Part shown: one piece after another, positions 21,801-31,346 of the stretch
Position numbering within the stretch: the stretch's first letter is position 1
Layout: every line of letters starts with the position of its first letter
NCBI GenBank assembly: GCA_015680685.1
Contig: MNCI01016282.1
Location: forward strand, 7,735-71,734
Origin: Gnetum montanum
Lineage: Eukaryota > Streptophyta > Gnetopsida > Gnetales > Gnetaceae
Direction: 5' to 3'
Length of the DNA: 64,000 bases
The notes under the pieces: generated by a model
Told to the model about the DNA's origin: nothing
What the model saw: only the letters and a program-made list of their open reading frames with translations
Databases searched by the model: none
Translations under genes and position numbers: made by a program

Positions 21801-22473
21801 GGGTAGTCATGATCAGTGTGTGATGCACTACAGGAATGGACTAATGAACAGTTTTCAGAGGCATAGTTGCTACAAATGAAATAGGGGAATAAGGATGTTG
21901 ATACACTAGGAAGGTGACATGGCTACCCATTGCAATTGCAATTGTAGGTTGTGGGAGCATAGGCATGATGACAAAGGGAGCGGTGACAAAAAATGGATTG
22001 GCCCAGAAGGAATGGGTAGGAGGGACAAGAATGGGGTGGTTTGACCTCCCTCATTGGATTGGGAATTGAGTTCCTCCTGTCCATCCTAGAAAGAATCATC
22101 TTGGTTGGACACTATGTCATGTTGCTCCCTAAGCTTAGCGAACTGGATTAGCTGGTCTAGAAGCCTTTGATTTGCCTGTGTCAAAGGGATGGAAGCATTG
22201 GGAGTGGGAACAAACTCCTTCCCATCGTAGTAAGCAAACTCAAAGCTACATTTGCCCTCAAATTCGTGTACATCCAAAGGAAGGTTTTCCTGAACCTTTA
22301 CATAGAGGAAGTTATAGTGCTCATGTTGCTCGACCAAGTCCCCAGTTTTGGATCCTAAGGGTTCGACGTGTTTCAAGCATTGGGTTCAGTGGTTGTTTAG
22401 CACCAGTGGTGCCTTTAACCGTGATGGGAACCTCTACATTGAAGGTGTTAGCAGCAGTAGTTGCGAAAGCCAT
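18895..22473 (-). pseudogene. gag-pro: gag and protease of element A (decayed)
   Basis: The frame starts at ATG 22473 (MAFATTAANT) and shifts near 22370. It goes through a residue run shared with C (PLDVHEFEGK). The retrotransposon gag capsid fold is clearest at 21096-20560 (ARRALDWYHTLP, QLMSVKQDPLEPVQKFIQRW, then a Lys-rich tail). A CCHC-type knuckle typical of Tat gags lies at about 20330-20215 (C-x2-YH..GH-x4-C, LIDQGKL after it). The aspartic protease is at 19577-18895, with VHIDDGATTNIIP as the active-site loop and FNLILGRSWLA as the C-terminal motif. The D-x-G triad is D-D-G-A. Stops and at least three frameshifts separate the parts. After the protease the sense frame ends and the antisense gene begins. 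Confidence 0.85.
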
Positions 22474-22899
22474 TGTTAAGTTAAATATTTTTGCAAATGG
22501 AAAAAAGGCAAAGAAATTTGAAAGCTGAACAGTTTTGTGAAGGAGAAAAACAAAGGAATTGGAAAGCAATCAAAAAGGCTTTATGTCTCGCAAAGCTCCC
22601 GAGGAACCGTTGAGGCGACTGACCTGTACCACACGACATGTAAACAACCGCAAAAGGGTGTCACATTTACACTAGTGTGTGATAGGGTATAGAACGCGTG
22701 CAAGACTATCGTAAGATAGGCAAAACAGCTGGTGACCAGAGGATTTATGTCCTGTAGGGCTCCCGAGGAACCATTGAGGTGACCGATTTCCACTGCATGA
22801 CGTGTAAACAACCACAGACAAGTGTCAAGTTTATGCTAATGCGTATCAGGGTGCAAAAGGCTTACAGGACTACCGTGACACGCAGAAAGGGCACCAATG
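22474..22899 (-). other. 5' leader of element A between PBS and gag
   Basis: This 0.4 kb stretch holds a 55-60 bp segment present twice (around 22590-22700 and 22755-22860, starting near TCCCGAGGAACCRTTGAGG), with TGTAAACAACC in each copy. A related string (39600-39720, with GGGGAACCGTCAA and AAACAACCCC) lies in the leader of C. The repeated leader block could be a packaging or dimer signal, but nothing in the sequence proves this. No coding content. Confidence 0.45.
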
Positions 22900-22916
22900 C
22901 CCTCCTTTTAGCACCA
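22900..22916 (-). other. Primer binding site of element A (tRNA-Asn-like)
   Basis: On the minus strand this reads TGGTGCTAAAAGGAGGG, starting six bases after the LTR. It matches the C copy except one G/A change. From memory, plant tRNA-Asn ends CCCTCCTTCTAGCG plus CCA, which would give TGGCGCTAGAAGGAGGG. The T at position four is a C-to-T change at a CpG. The assignment of tRNA-Asn is an inference. Confidence 0.65.
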
Positions 22917-22922
22917 AAAAAC

Positions 22923-24591
22923 TATAGTAACCAAAAACATCGGTGGCTGGAAAGAATGCTGAGGGGTTGTCAGTTGCCAACAGTCTCAACCCCGTTTCCG
23001 TGGGAGGGCCTTGCTGGGTGGAATGAAAATGGGGCACCCTGAATAGTCTGGTCTATCAAATAAGGACTTAGTTAGTGTTAATATAACCTTTTTCAACATA
23101 TGATTTAAAAATGAAACTGATAGCACGAAGTAATGCTTAGATGTAAAAGAGGCAGAAAATAATGTAAAATGCAATAATAAGTAGGAGACAAAGTAAAATG
23201 TAGGTAGAAAAATGCATTGCTTCAAGGCTACAACTTCTCTCTATCAAGATGGATACAGTCGGTTGCACAGCGCTGGGAAGTGCAAAGATCCCGAGGGTAA
23301 CCAAGACGTGTAGAGTAAGACGGCTATGTGCTTGGACGCGGGCTCAGTCGTTGACAATGCGAAATGCTACCAAGATGGTAGAAAAGAGTAGAACAAAATG
23401 CTAGCTGAGAGTGCTAACCTTGTAGAATGTCAAAAAAAAAGCTTACAATGCTCAAGGTTACAATGCTAACTTTTTTTCTTGTCAGCCAACCAAAATTACC
23501 AAAAAATGAGGACCTAGACCTTAACAGTCATTGTGGTATTTCTAGGGCCGAGGGCATGCGAAAGATGTGATTTGGACACCACATGCCCTGGGCTTATGCT
23601 AACCTATCTATGTTGCATGTGCTTGCATGACTGTTGGGAGAGCCTGCCATGCCGTAATTACAAACCTACCATGTTGTAATTGTGTTGTTAGAGCAACAAT
23701 GCAATTAGGTGAGGTGCATTGATGTCACGTAACCACTTGCCACTTTGCTATGCTTTGTAGCGTAGCATGTTTGGCATGGCATGGCATCTTATCATGCTGT
23801 GCTATGCTACACAGCGTAGCATAGCATAATCACCAGTTCAAAGCAAAAAATCTATGTTGTATACCACTACATGCGTTGGAAACCTTTGCAGTGTTGTGAC
23901 TATTGGTTGCAGATTTTCTACGCTATGCTACACTACCTAGTGTATCATAGTGTAACATGTGTCCTTATTCGCAAAACATCATCAATCTACAAACTTTGCC
24001 TTTTGCATTGCGAAGCTTGCAAACTTGCTAATTTCACCCTTTGAGATGCCTTCTATCACTTTCATAGAATTGCTATGCCTTGCTGCGCCATGTAGCTTAG
24101 AGTAGTGTCGTAGCAAACATGACCTTCTTTTGGCCAAGTTTCCCACTTTTTGATGGAAGGAGATGTTGCTAAAGGACTTGAAGTAGGGTGAGAGGACTAA
24201 CCGTCTAGCTTTTACTTCGTTGTGCTATGCTACATAGCATAGCATAGTGTAGCACTTTTCTTCTGCAAATGTTTTTTGAAGTCTACTATGCTACATAGTG
24301 TAGCACAGCATAGCAAAAATCCTTGACTTAGAAAATTTGCTAAAGCATTTTGTGCGTTCTAAGCACTGCCAGCAATGCTATGCACGCTCCTAAGTGCGCT
24401 GTCAGCTGGATGACCTACTCAGGTGGGTAGGCTGGAGAGTTCATTTAGCCTACTGACACCGGGAGTAGAAAACTTGCCAAATTGGACAGTCTGAACTTTA
24501 GAGCATCCATCTCCTGAAGAACTATTGTAATGCTGCGTGAATTGCAAAGACCTGGTGAAGTAAGCATGTCTTTGAATTTTTGGGTGTTTCA
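22923..24591 (-). repeat. 5' LTR of element A
   Basis: This is the partner of 6442-8116 (1669 bp). Its left end has decayed from TGTAGC to TATAGT and its TATA box reads TAGAAATA (23544-23537). The palindrome cluster is kept at 23747-24316. The PBS follows six bases after the LTR on the sense strand. Differences from the 3' LTR are mainly C/T and G/A changes. Confidence 0.9.
23747..24316. repeat. Palindrome cluster in U3, 5' LTR of element A
   Basis: Same six positions as in the 3' LTR, with several base changes that often keep or restore one arm of the hairpin. Confidence 0.8.
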
Positions 24592-24596
24592 GCACT
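24592..24596. repeat. Right target-site duplication of element A (GCACT)
   Basis: This is the partner of 6437-6441. The pol reading of element B resumes immediately after it, matching the uninterrupted pol of element A over the aRNase H to integrase linker. Confidence 0.9.
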
Positions 24597-25894
24597 AATC
24601 CTATCATCCAAGTGGCACACATTACAATTGTCAACATAATCAATACCCAAGAGTCGTACGCTAATGTTAAAGTCTGTCTTCAACATGATGAACCCCCACA
24701 CCACTTGACATCCGCTCAAAAGGATGCGATCAGAAAGAAAGCCCGGAAGTATGTCCTTATAGGAGATAACACCCTATGTAAACATTCCTTTGATGGGATA
24801 TTACTAACTTGCATTGGTGGGGAGGAAGCAAAAAAAATTTTAACGAGGTCCATGAAGGACTATGCAGAGGACACATAGCCCCTAGAGCTATGGCAATGAA
24901 CATGAGACGCCTAGGGTACTATTGGCCTTGCATTGAACAAGATTACCTTGCCAAAGTTAGGACATGTGATACATGCCAACGCCATGCAAATCTTATACAT
25001 GTATCACCTACTGAGTTGCACCCCACACAAATTACGTGGTCATTCCAATGTTGGGGGCTAGATATCATAGGACCCATCACACCTAAGTCTTCCATAGGAC
25101 ATAGCATCATCATCACTACCACCGAGTACTTTACAAAATGGGAAGAGGCTATCCCCCTTAGGAAGACTACATCCCAACAGGTTTGCCACTTTACCCTGGA
25201 CAACATAGTAACAAGGTTTGGTCTTCCCATGACTATTGTGATAGAAAACGGGCCACAATGTAGTAGCACGGAAACCAAAACCTTTTGCAACCACCTTGGC
25301 ATCAAGTAATCCTTTTCATCACCATACTACCCATAGGCAAATGGTCTAGTGGAGGAAACAAACAAGGCCATCATCAACTTGCTTAAAAAGATGCTTAGCA
25401 GCATCAAGAGGTGATGGCATGAGCAAATCCTCTATGTGCTGTGGGCTTACCGTATGACGTGCAGAACGACCACAGGTAAGACTCCCTACAGCCTTGTTTA
25501 TAGATCTGAAGCAGTGTTACCTCTTGAATTGTAGGTATCGTCACATGGGATGATCCTTTCAAGCATCATGAATGAAGCCCAGAACAATGAGTCAAGGATC
25601 ATTAACCTTGACTCCATAGAGGAGGAATGTGCCCAAACACTTGATCGCATTGAATGGTACCAGGATAAGCAGCAACAAAAGCATCATTTTAATCTACATC
25701 AATGGCTGATCAAAAAGCAGAACCTAGTTCTCAAAGCTTTTTGTGAACATGTAAGCAATTTCTCAGCAAACTGGAAAGGTCCATTTATAGTCACGAAAGC
25801 CTATGAGAACAGGGCCTTCAAATTGGCTGATATGGATGGCAAAGAGTTTGCAAATCCCATGAACCACTTTTACCTTAAGCCATACTACATCTGA
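24597..25894 (+). pseudogene. pol: pol of element B, part 2: integrase (decayed)
   Basis: It continues the frame cut at 6436. The linker (SYANVKVCLQHDEPP) leads to the integrase zinc module (about 24830-24990, EVHEGLCRGHIAPR..CDTCQRHANLIHVSP) and the DDE core (about 25020-25480). The first Asp lies in GLDIIGPI. The second is replaced by Glu (IENGPQ at 25241-25258). The Glu of NGLVEETNKAI is kept. The C-terminal part (NWKGPFIVTKAYENRAFKLA) ends LKPYYI-stop at 25894. Internal stops include YP-stop-ANG, where CAG of Gln has become TAG. No chromodomain is seen. Confidence 0.9.
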
Positions 25895-25904
25895 TACAAG
25901 GAAA

Positions 25905-26290
25905 GGTAAGAAGATAGTTCGTTATGACTATAAACTAGCACAAATAGTCTGCTATGACTATAAACTGCCATAGATCATCCACTATGATGTAAAAATGGCA
26001 AAGAACGTCTGTTATGACGTAAAAATGGCACTGATACTTTGCGAGGACTATAAAATGGCACAGCAAGTCCTCGGACTATGATGTAAAACTGGCACCCACA
26101 GTATGGTCCTCTTTGACCTTAAACTAGCCCATCCACTATCTGCTACAATGATAAACTAGCACAAAGGTCTGCAAGGACCTTAAACTAGCACAACAGTCTA
26201 CTAGGACCTTAAACTAGCACATCACGATCTGTTGGGACCTCAAACCAGTACATTTGATGGTCTACCAAGACCTTAAATTGGGTTCGCAAC
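25905..26290 (+). repeat. Short tandem repeats after integrase of element B
   Basis: About ten units of 35-45 bp with core GTCTGCTATGACNNTAAACT and then AGCAC or GGCAC. The unit changes gradually from GACTATAAAMTGGC to GGACCTTAAACTAGC along the array. It begins about ten bases after the pol stop. Confidence 0.82.
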
Positions 26291-27648
26291 ATAACTTTCT
26301 CAGCTTGCATCCACGACCCTACAAACAAGAGAGCATGCACAGTGTCAACTTTCTAGATAACATGGGGTGGGACATTACAGTTCCATAATGCAATTCACGT
26401 TACCGAGGAAACACCTTCTGGAACACATGCAGTGCCACTACCCTTGGCATCTTGCTGATCCTCCGAAGATTTCTTTTGACATCATGCTAACCTTTTAGAG
26501 CTACCACTACCATAGATAGTCATCTTGGTGGTAGCTCCTATCGTCAGTGCCTACTACTAGATTCCCAAGACTATTGTGGCCCAGCCACTGAGTTGCTACC
26601 TTCCAGCCCTCACCATCATCCGAGCCCAAAAGATGTTTAGTTGTTAGGCTTCTCACCTTACAGTTGAACTACATAATGTTTTCCTTGGGTGGGGAATCCT
26701 GAGCACTCGCATTGCCACAACTCCTAGCCTCTTCAATGCCAACCCCTTTAGTCTACCGCTACCAAAACCGCTACTGGCCTTCCTTCTCTGGACGTCACAT
26801 GCCTCAACAACAATGCTCGCTACTTCAACAGTGTCTAAAGCAAGCAGGACTTTGCCCTCACTGCATTTCATGGTTACATTTTCTTGGTTTTCTCTTTGTT
26901 TCATTTGTAGGATACAGGCCAAGATGATATCACTCAGAGATGCATTTCACCAATAGAGCAGAGCACTACATTGTTCTAAGTGATCGTTTCAACTAGCTTG
27001 GCTACTTGGCGAGCACATCCCATCCTCCCTCTTAACCCTCTTCACCTTGTTTCCTATACTCGTATTTTTTGTTTTCACATCTATTTTACAAGTTTTCCCT
27101 ATGTATATAAAGCCCTTCCACATGCCCAACTGCCAAGTCCATGATGCATGTAACGCAACTCGCCACATGGAAAGCATCTATAGGCAGGTCAAAGCCCTAC
27201 ATGGATGTAACACAACTCATCTTGAGGAGGAAATACCTATCCTACAAAAACAAGGTTGTCTACAAGTGAACATGGCTGAACAGTAGAGGTAAAAAGAAAA
27301 AACACAAAAAAAAGAGGCGTGCCCAAAATAAATGGCACGGTAGTTTTTTCACAATGACCATCTCTAAGCACTCTAAAAGAGAGTCTAAAAAGCTAACAAA
27401 GAAGGATGCCCGTGCATGCTAACTCGCTCATAAGCACTTCGATGAGAGACCACACTATGTTACATATTTTCCTTTCCTAAACCTGTCCCCTCAAGTCCAT
27501 CATTTCCCCCTTTCTCTACATGACTATCTTAAGACTCCCAAGCATAGCAAAATGACATCTGAGCGACCACTGGAGAGCAATGTTAGCATTCAATTTTTCA
27601 TAGTGTTTTGTATTCTTGTTGACGTCTCTTGGGTAGATCCTCTAGACA
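26291..27648 (+). other. 3' UTR of element B
   Basis: It follows the short repeats after integrase and ends at the PPT. It shares GCATGCACAGTGTCAACTTT and GGGTGGGACATTACAG with element A. No supported gene; open stretches at 26712-26927 and 27047-27286 have no partner in A. Confidence 0.5.
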
Positions 27649-27666
27649 TCAACAAAGAGGTGCCAT
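27649..27666 (+). other. Polypurine tract of element B
   Basis: TCAACAAAGAGGTGCCAT lies directly before the TG of the 3' LTR. It matches the PPT of A and confirms that B is oriented on the plus strand. Confidence 0.75.
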
Positions 27667-27962
27667 TGAAACACCATAAAATTTCAAGACTCTGATGCTT
27701 TGGCAAAGTCTTAGAATTTGGGCAAAGTATTTCCACAAGTGCAGCATCACAATGGGCCATCAGAATAGTGTAGGCACTAAGGATAAACTATACAGTCTGG
27801 AAAATTTTCTATCTCCAGGGCTAATAGGCCTGCTGGACTCTCTAGCTTGCGAACTAGACAATTGACTTGGCTGACAGTCTACCCACATACCATGCTAAGA
27901 GTTTTTGAAATTGTTTAGAATGAGCTAAACAGTTCGGCAAGTTTTCTAGCAGAGAAATCTGC

Positions 27963-28600
27963 TACTCTATGCTATGTTGTGCAACGTAGCAAGCCTTAAA
28001 GAGACTAATCAAGCATCCAAGATGCAAGTTGATAACAATTTAGTCTTCCAAAAGATTTGTCCATGTTGCAACCATCAAGCAAGCTTGCTCTGCCAACACA
28101 CTGAGACATAATAAACATCCTATGATAAAATCGTTGCAAAACAAGTTGAGATTCAACCAACACAGGGTGCTATGCTCTGCGGCATAGCATAGCGTAGCAA
28201 GAAAAGAACACACAAAGACCCCTCCTCCAAGTGGCTTCAGCAAGAGGATTGCACTTGGCAATGCTTCAGCCTCCAAAACTAATCGTCCCACTTAGCCCTC
28301 AAGCCTCAAGCAAAATTTCCTGGCAAAACATTGCAGATCAAACAAGGATGTATGACACACTGGCTGATACATTGTGCTATGCTACATAGCGTAGCATAGC
28401 ATAGCAAGGATGCAAAACAAAAAAATACCACAAGGATGAACTTAGCAGGTTCAAAGGCTTTCCAACATGGAAGATAAAGTTGTAGTCGCTTGCCTGACCA
28501 GGCCTCGGATAGATGCTCTCAACTTTTAGGCAAAATTTCTTTCAAGACTAGTGGCTATGCTATGCTATGCTATGCTATGCTACATAGCGTAGCACAGCGT
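27963..28600. repeat. Palindrome cluster in U3, LTR of element B
   Basis: Four palindromes, starting near 27963, 28169, 28376 and 28555. The last has five GCTAT units before CTACATAGCG. Spacing is about 206, 207 and 179 bp. Confidence 0.82.
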
Positions 28601-29035
28601 AGCGAGCAGTTACTTACACTATGCCAACACACTAAACAACGTAAGTAATGCAACACTTGCATGGAGGCATTTAAAACATTTTCAATTAGCTCAAAAAATT
28701 ACTGTCAATGATCATTCTCAACCTAGCACCTCTTCGATGGGCAAAATCAGCAAATTTACTTCATTTTGCATATCCCTGGTCAATCCCAAAAATTGTCCCT
28801 ATGCTTGACCCTGCTCACAAGAGTGGAGAAGACGTAGTCCTGGAGCTTAGGATCCATTTTGTTTTCATTGTTGGCATGCTTTCTAGATTTTGGCACATGC
28901 AGTTTCAGCAGTATGGTCACAGCGTAATAAGGATCACATCCAACATCACACACCTACATAGCACAGTTATGTTTGCACCTTGTAGGACCTAAGACACATG
29001 GCATCCAAACCACATTTCTCTCCTACATCTGGCCC

Positions 29036-29043
29036 TATAAATA
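29036..29043 (+). promoter_or_regulatory. LTR promoter TATA box of element B
   Basis: TATAAATA lies in the context GGCCCTATAAATACCC, almost the same as in the LTR of A on its sense strand. It is about 1.37 kb into the LTR and downstream of the palindrome cluster. Confidence 0.7.
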
Positions 29044-29623
29044 CCCTAGCAAACAATGCCCAAAGGGTTGGCTTTTTGCGTGGTTGGCTTTTGGAGAGCA
29101 TATTTGGTATTTTAACATTCTAGTTGGCTTCAAAAATCCTTTTGTGGGTTTAGAATTTTGGCACTTGGGTGAGTGGATTGGCAAATAGAAGAATTTTGAG
29201 TAGCAAGTTATTGACTACAGCTCAGGGACCTGTGACCATACTGCTCTATGTAAGTTGTGCCTCTCCAATGTTGCATGTTCAATTGCACATCTTCCAACAA
29301 AACAAAGATCAGATCCTTGATCTTGGGGCAATGCAATTTCTCACCCAAATCTATTTTATTCTTTGTTCATTATTATCACATTTCCCATCATTTTCCATTG
29401 TTTTGCATTGGTTAATTATCGCTTCGTTGCCATACCTTGTTTCTAAAACCAAATGTTTATGAAAGGTTAAGTTACATCGATTAAGTCCTTGTCTAATCGA
29501 CCAGACCATTTAGGGCACCCCATTTCCATTTCTCTCTAGCATGGCCCTCGTGTGGATCTAGGGTTAAACTGTACACCCAAAAACCTCTCAGTGTTCCAGC
29601 CACCAATGTTTTTAGTTGCTACA

Positions 29624-29892
29624 ATAGTCACTAAAAATATAAGTTATTGCCCGCTAGTATGTTTCTCTGGAATTTTTTAGTCTGAAAGGCATCATCATAT
29701 AACAAAATGTTCCCCAGGGAGTCATGAAAGTAGCAAGTTGATGTTCCAAGTTTATACAGATTTGGGTGTACCTTGAGAACCCATCCATGAAGGATAACAA
29801 GGCATGGCCAGTCGTAGTATCAACAAGTTGGTCGATACTAGGCAATAGGAAATCATCCTTGATGGTTGACTTTTGTTTAAATCATCCTTGAT
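29624..29892 (-). pseudogene. pol: RT fragment of element C, truncated at both ends
   Basis: The minus strand reads STIKDDF, PSIDQLVDTTTGHALLSFMD, INLEHQLATFMTPWGTFCYM and then RAITYIFSDY up to 29624. There the LTR of B begins, so the frame was cut by insertion of B. The upstream end is also lost: the first roughly 210 codons of pol expected from A and B are missing. AATCATCCTTGAT occurs at 29851-29863 and again at 29880-29892, which suggests a slippage or illegitimate recombination endpoint. Confidence 0.85.
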
Positions 29893-29954
29893 AGGTGAAA
29901 TATATATATATAATATTTAAAATTTAAAAAAAATTATTTTTTTAGGGGGTCTGT

Positions 29955-30125
29955 GTGCTACGCTGCACAGGACACCGGATGTTTCATGTTGCATGCAGGA
30001 CAGCTAGTGTTCTGTGTTATGCACAGAACACCAAGTGTTCTACATGACACATGAGACATGGGACATCCTGTGTTACGCATGAGAAACAGGACATCCTATG
30101 TTATGCATGGGACATGGGATGACCA
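29955..30125. repeat. Degenerate minisatellite before the antisense promoter of element C
   Basis: Four to five units of about 35-40 bp with cores ACAGGACATCCTRTGTTA and TGCATGGGACA. It replaces the TAGTTT-type repeats seen in this place in A and B. AT-rich sequence at 29897-29945 precedes it. Confidence 0.6.
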
Positions 30126-30156
30126 GAAAAGTGAGATGTTATGTAACCCTGAAGAG

Positions 30157-30225
30157 TATAAATAGGGATTTACCCATGGTAAACCTGTCATTTTCACTAT
30201 CAGAGCTAACAATCTATAGCGCAAC
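30157..30225 (+). promoter_or_regulatory. Promoter block of the antisense gene, element C
   Basis: TATAAATAGGGATTTACCC then GTAAACCTGTCATTTTCACT and ATCAGAGC. It matches the A and B blocks. It is kept although the pol region just before it has been deleted in C. Confidence 0.68.
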
Positions 30226-31346
30226 ATAGTCTAGAGAAGAGAGCATAGCATTTATAGAGTGTAACCACCAATAGGCTAGAGCTTGACAACAAGACAATGG
30301 CATGTCAAAGTGAGCATAGACACCTAGGTCTTGCAAATGTGGATGAAGGGGAGCACACCCTACAACGTCTCCCCAAAGCATACATCGAAGAATGTCAAGA
30401 GGTACCGTCTGCAAGGTACACTGTCACACTACCCCTCCATGTGTTGTGTGCTTTTTTTTGGAGGCCCTTTTTACTCTAAGAGATGACTGTTGTTGTCACT
30501 GCCTCCACCGTGGTCAATGCACCCTAGTTTCCATGGCTGCTACAACCACTGGGCCATGGCTACCACCATCATCATCTTGGCTATTACGTTGTGGCCACCA
30601 CCGCTGCTCCCATGGCTAGGAGTAGTGCACACACAATTTTCCCTTCTCTCTCTCATTCTACACCATGATAATGGCAAGTATTTCATCACCGACCTCTAGG
30701 TGCTAGGCGGGGTAGGTTGCGACAAGGGTTTTGTTGCATCCCATGCGGTGCTCAAAATGAGGGTTTTACACATCTTGTGTAGCATAACACATGGGGAAGG
30801 GTTTTTTTGTGTGTGTGTTACACATGGTGGAATACGATAAGGGCTTTACATGTTTCCTGTGTCTACTCTTAGGCCATGTCATCCCTAATAGTGTAACTGG
30901 CAAGCTAGAAATGTTTGATTGTCTGTGTCGCTATACTCTCTAGGAGTGTGATGCTTGCTACGCTACATAGGGTGTAGCCGCTACATTGTACAGGACGTAA
31001 CCGCTACGCTACATGGGATGTAGTCACTATGCTGCACGGGACATAGCTGCTATGCTACATAGGACATAGCTGCTACGTGGAATGTCATAGGGGTGGGACA
31101 AACACTTAGAAAAAATTTTAGTTTGATTGCTTGTTCTACGATTATCATGCTCCATACTTAGAAAATTTTTTATAGAAAATTGCTACGCTTTACAGAAATG
31201 TAATTAATAGTTGGAGAAATTTTACATAGGAAATTATTACGTTCTATAAGAGCATAATCAACACTTAGAAAAAAAATTTCAAACACACATTTTTAAAAAA
31301 ATTTCCCTTACTATGCATTAACATTTTCATCGTGAAATGTAGGGTT
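30226..31346 (+). other. Untranslated leader and first intron region of the antisense gene in C
   Basis: No supported coding frame. It holds a tandem array of about five 28-30-bp units at 30955-31080 with core GCTACRCTACATRGGA, a string near GTGTGTGTTACAC (30810), and TTAGAAAAAATTT-type blocks (31110, 31150, 31215, 31265) that repeat every 40-60 bp. Confidence 0.5.
30955..31080. repeat. Minisatellite of CGCTACRCTACATRGGA units in element C
   Basis: About five units of 28-30 bp. It uses the same GCTAC pentamer as the U3 palindromes but in one orientation mostly, so it is an array rather than a hairpin. Confidence 0.6.

Larger units (their letters stand above)
6442..24591 (-). mobile_element. 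Element A: complete nested Tat-clade Ty3/gypsy retrotransposon, 18.15 kb
   Basis: The sense strand is minus. It runs from the 5' LTR (24591-22923) through PBS (22916-22900), gag and protease (22473 to about 18895), an antisense gene on the plus strand (14542-18330), pol (13037-9555), 3' UTR and PPT (8134-8117) to the 3' LTR (8116-6442). Both LTRs are TG..CA type and about 1.67 kb (the 5' LTR end next to the PBS has decayed from CA to TA on the minus strand). The element is bounded by GCACT on both sides. It lies in the pol of element B, between the second RNase H and integrase. The two LTRs look roughly 85-90 percent identical by eye, mostly transitions, so the insertion is not recent. No frame is intact. 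Confidence 0.93.
1..29623 (+). mobile_element. Element B: Tat-clade Ty3/gypsy retrotransposon nested in C and split by A
   Basis: The sense strand is plus. The window opens inside its antisense gene (minus strand, 2480 to 1). The antisense promoter (3768-3761), RT-RNase H-aRNase H (4272-6436), integrase (24597-25894), 3' UTR, PPT (27649-27666) and 3' LTR (27667-29623) follow. Element A interrupts it at 6437-24596. Removing A joins a pol frame of about 3.46 kb, the same length as the uninterrupted pol of A (about 3.48 kb). The right end abuts the RT of element C, whose reading continues up to 29624. Its 5' LTR, PBS, gag and protease lie left of the window. ATAGT at 29624-29628 is the candidate right target-site duplication; its partner is out of sight. 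Confidence 0.88.
27667..29623 (+). repeat. 3' LTR of element B
   Basis: It starts TGAAACACC right after the PPT and ends GTTGCTACA, the same termini as the LTRs of A and C. It is 1957 bp, about 280 bp longer than the LTRs of A. Four TAGC palindromes (27963, 28169, 28376, 28555) are spaced at about 180-207 bp in U3, upstream of a TATA box at 29036-29043. It then runs directly into the RT fragment of element C. Confidence 0.88.

Noticed and set aside
22923-24591. A solo LTR or a 5' LTR of a separate plus-strand element leading into integrase at 24600
   Set aside because: GCACT on both outer sides, continuity of the pol of B across the gap, and a PBS on the left side show it is the 5' LTR of element A on the minus strand.
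30392-30699. Two open plus-strand frames of 69-75 codons rich in Cys, His and Leu
   Set aside because: No counterpart in the same place in A or B and no start context; they lie in the presumed leader intron.
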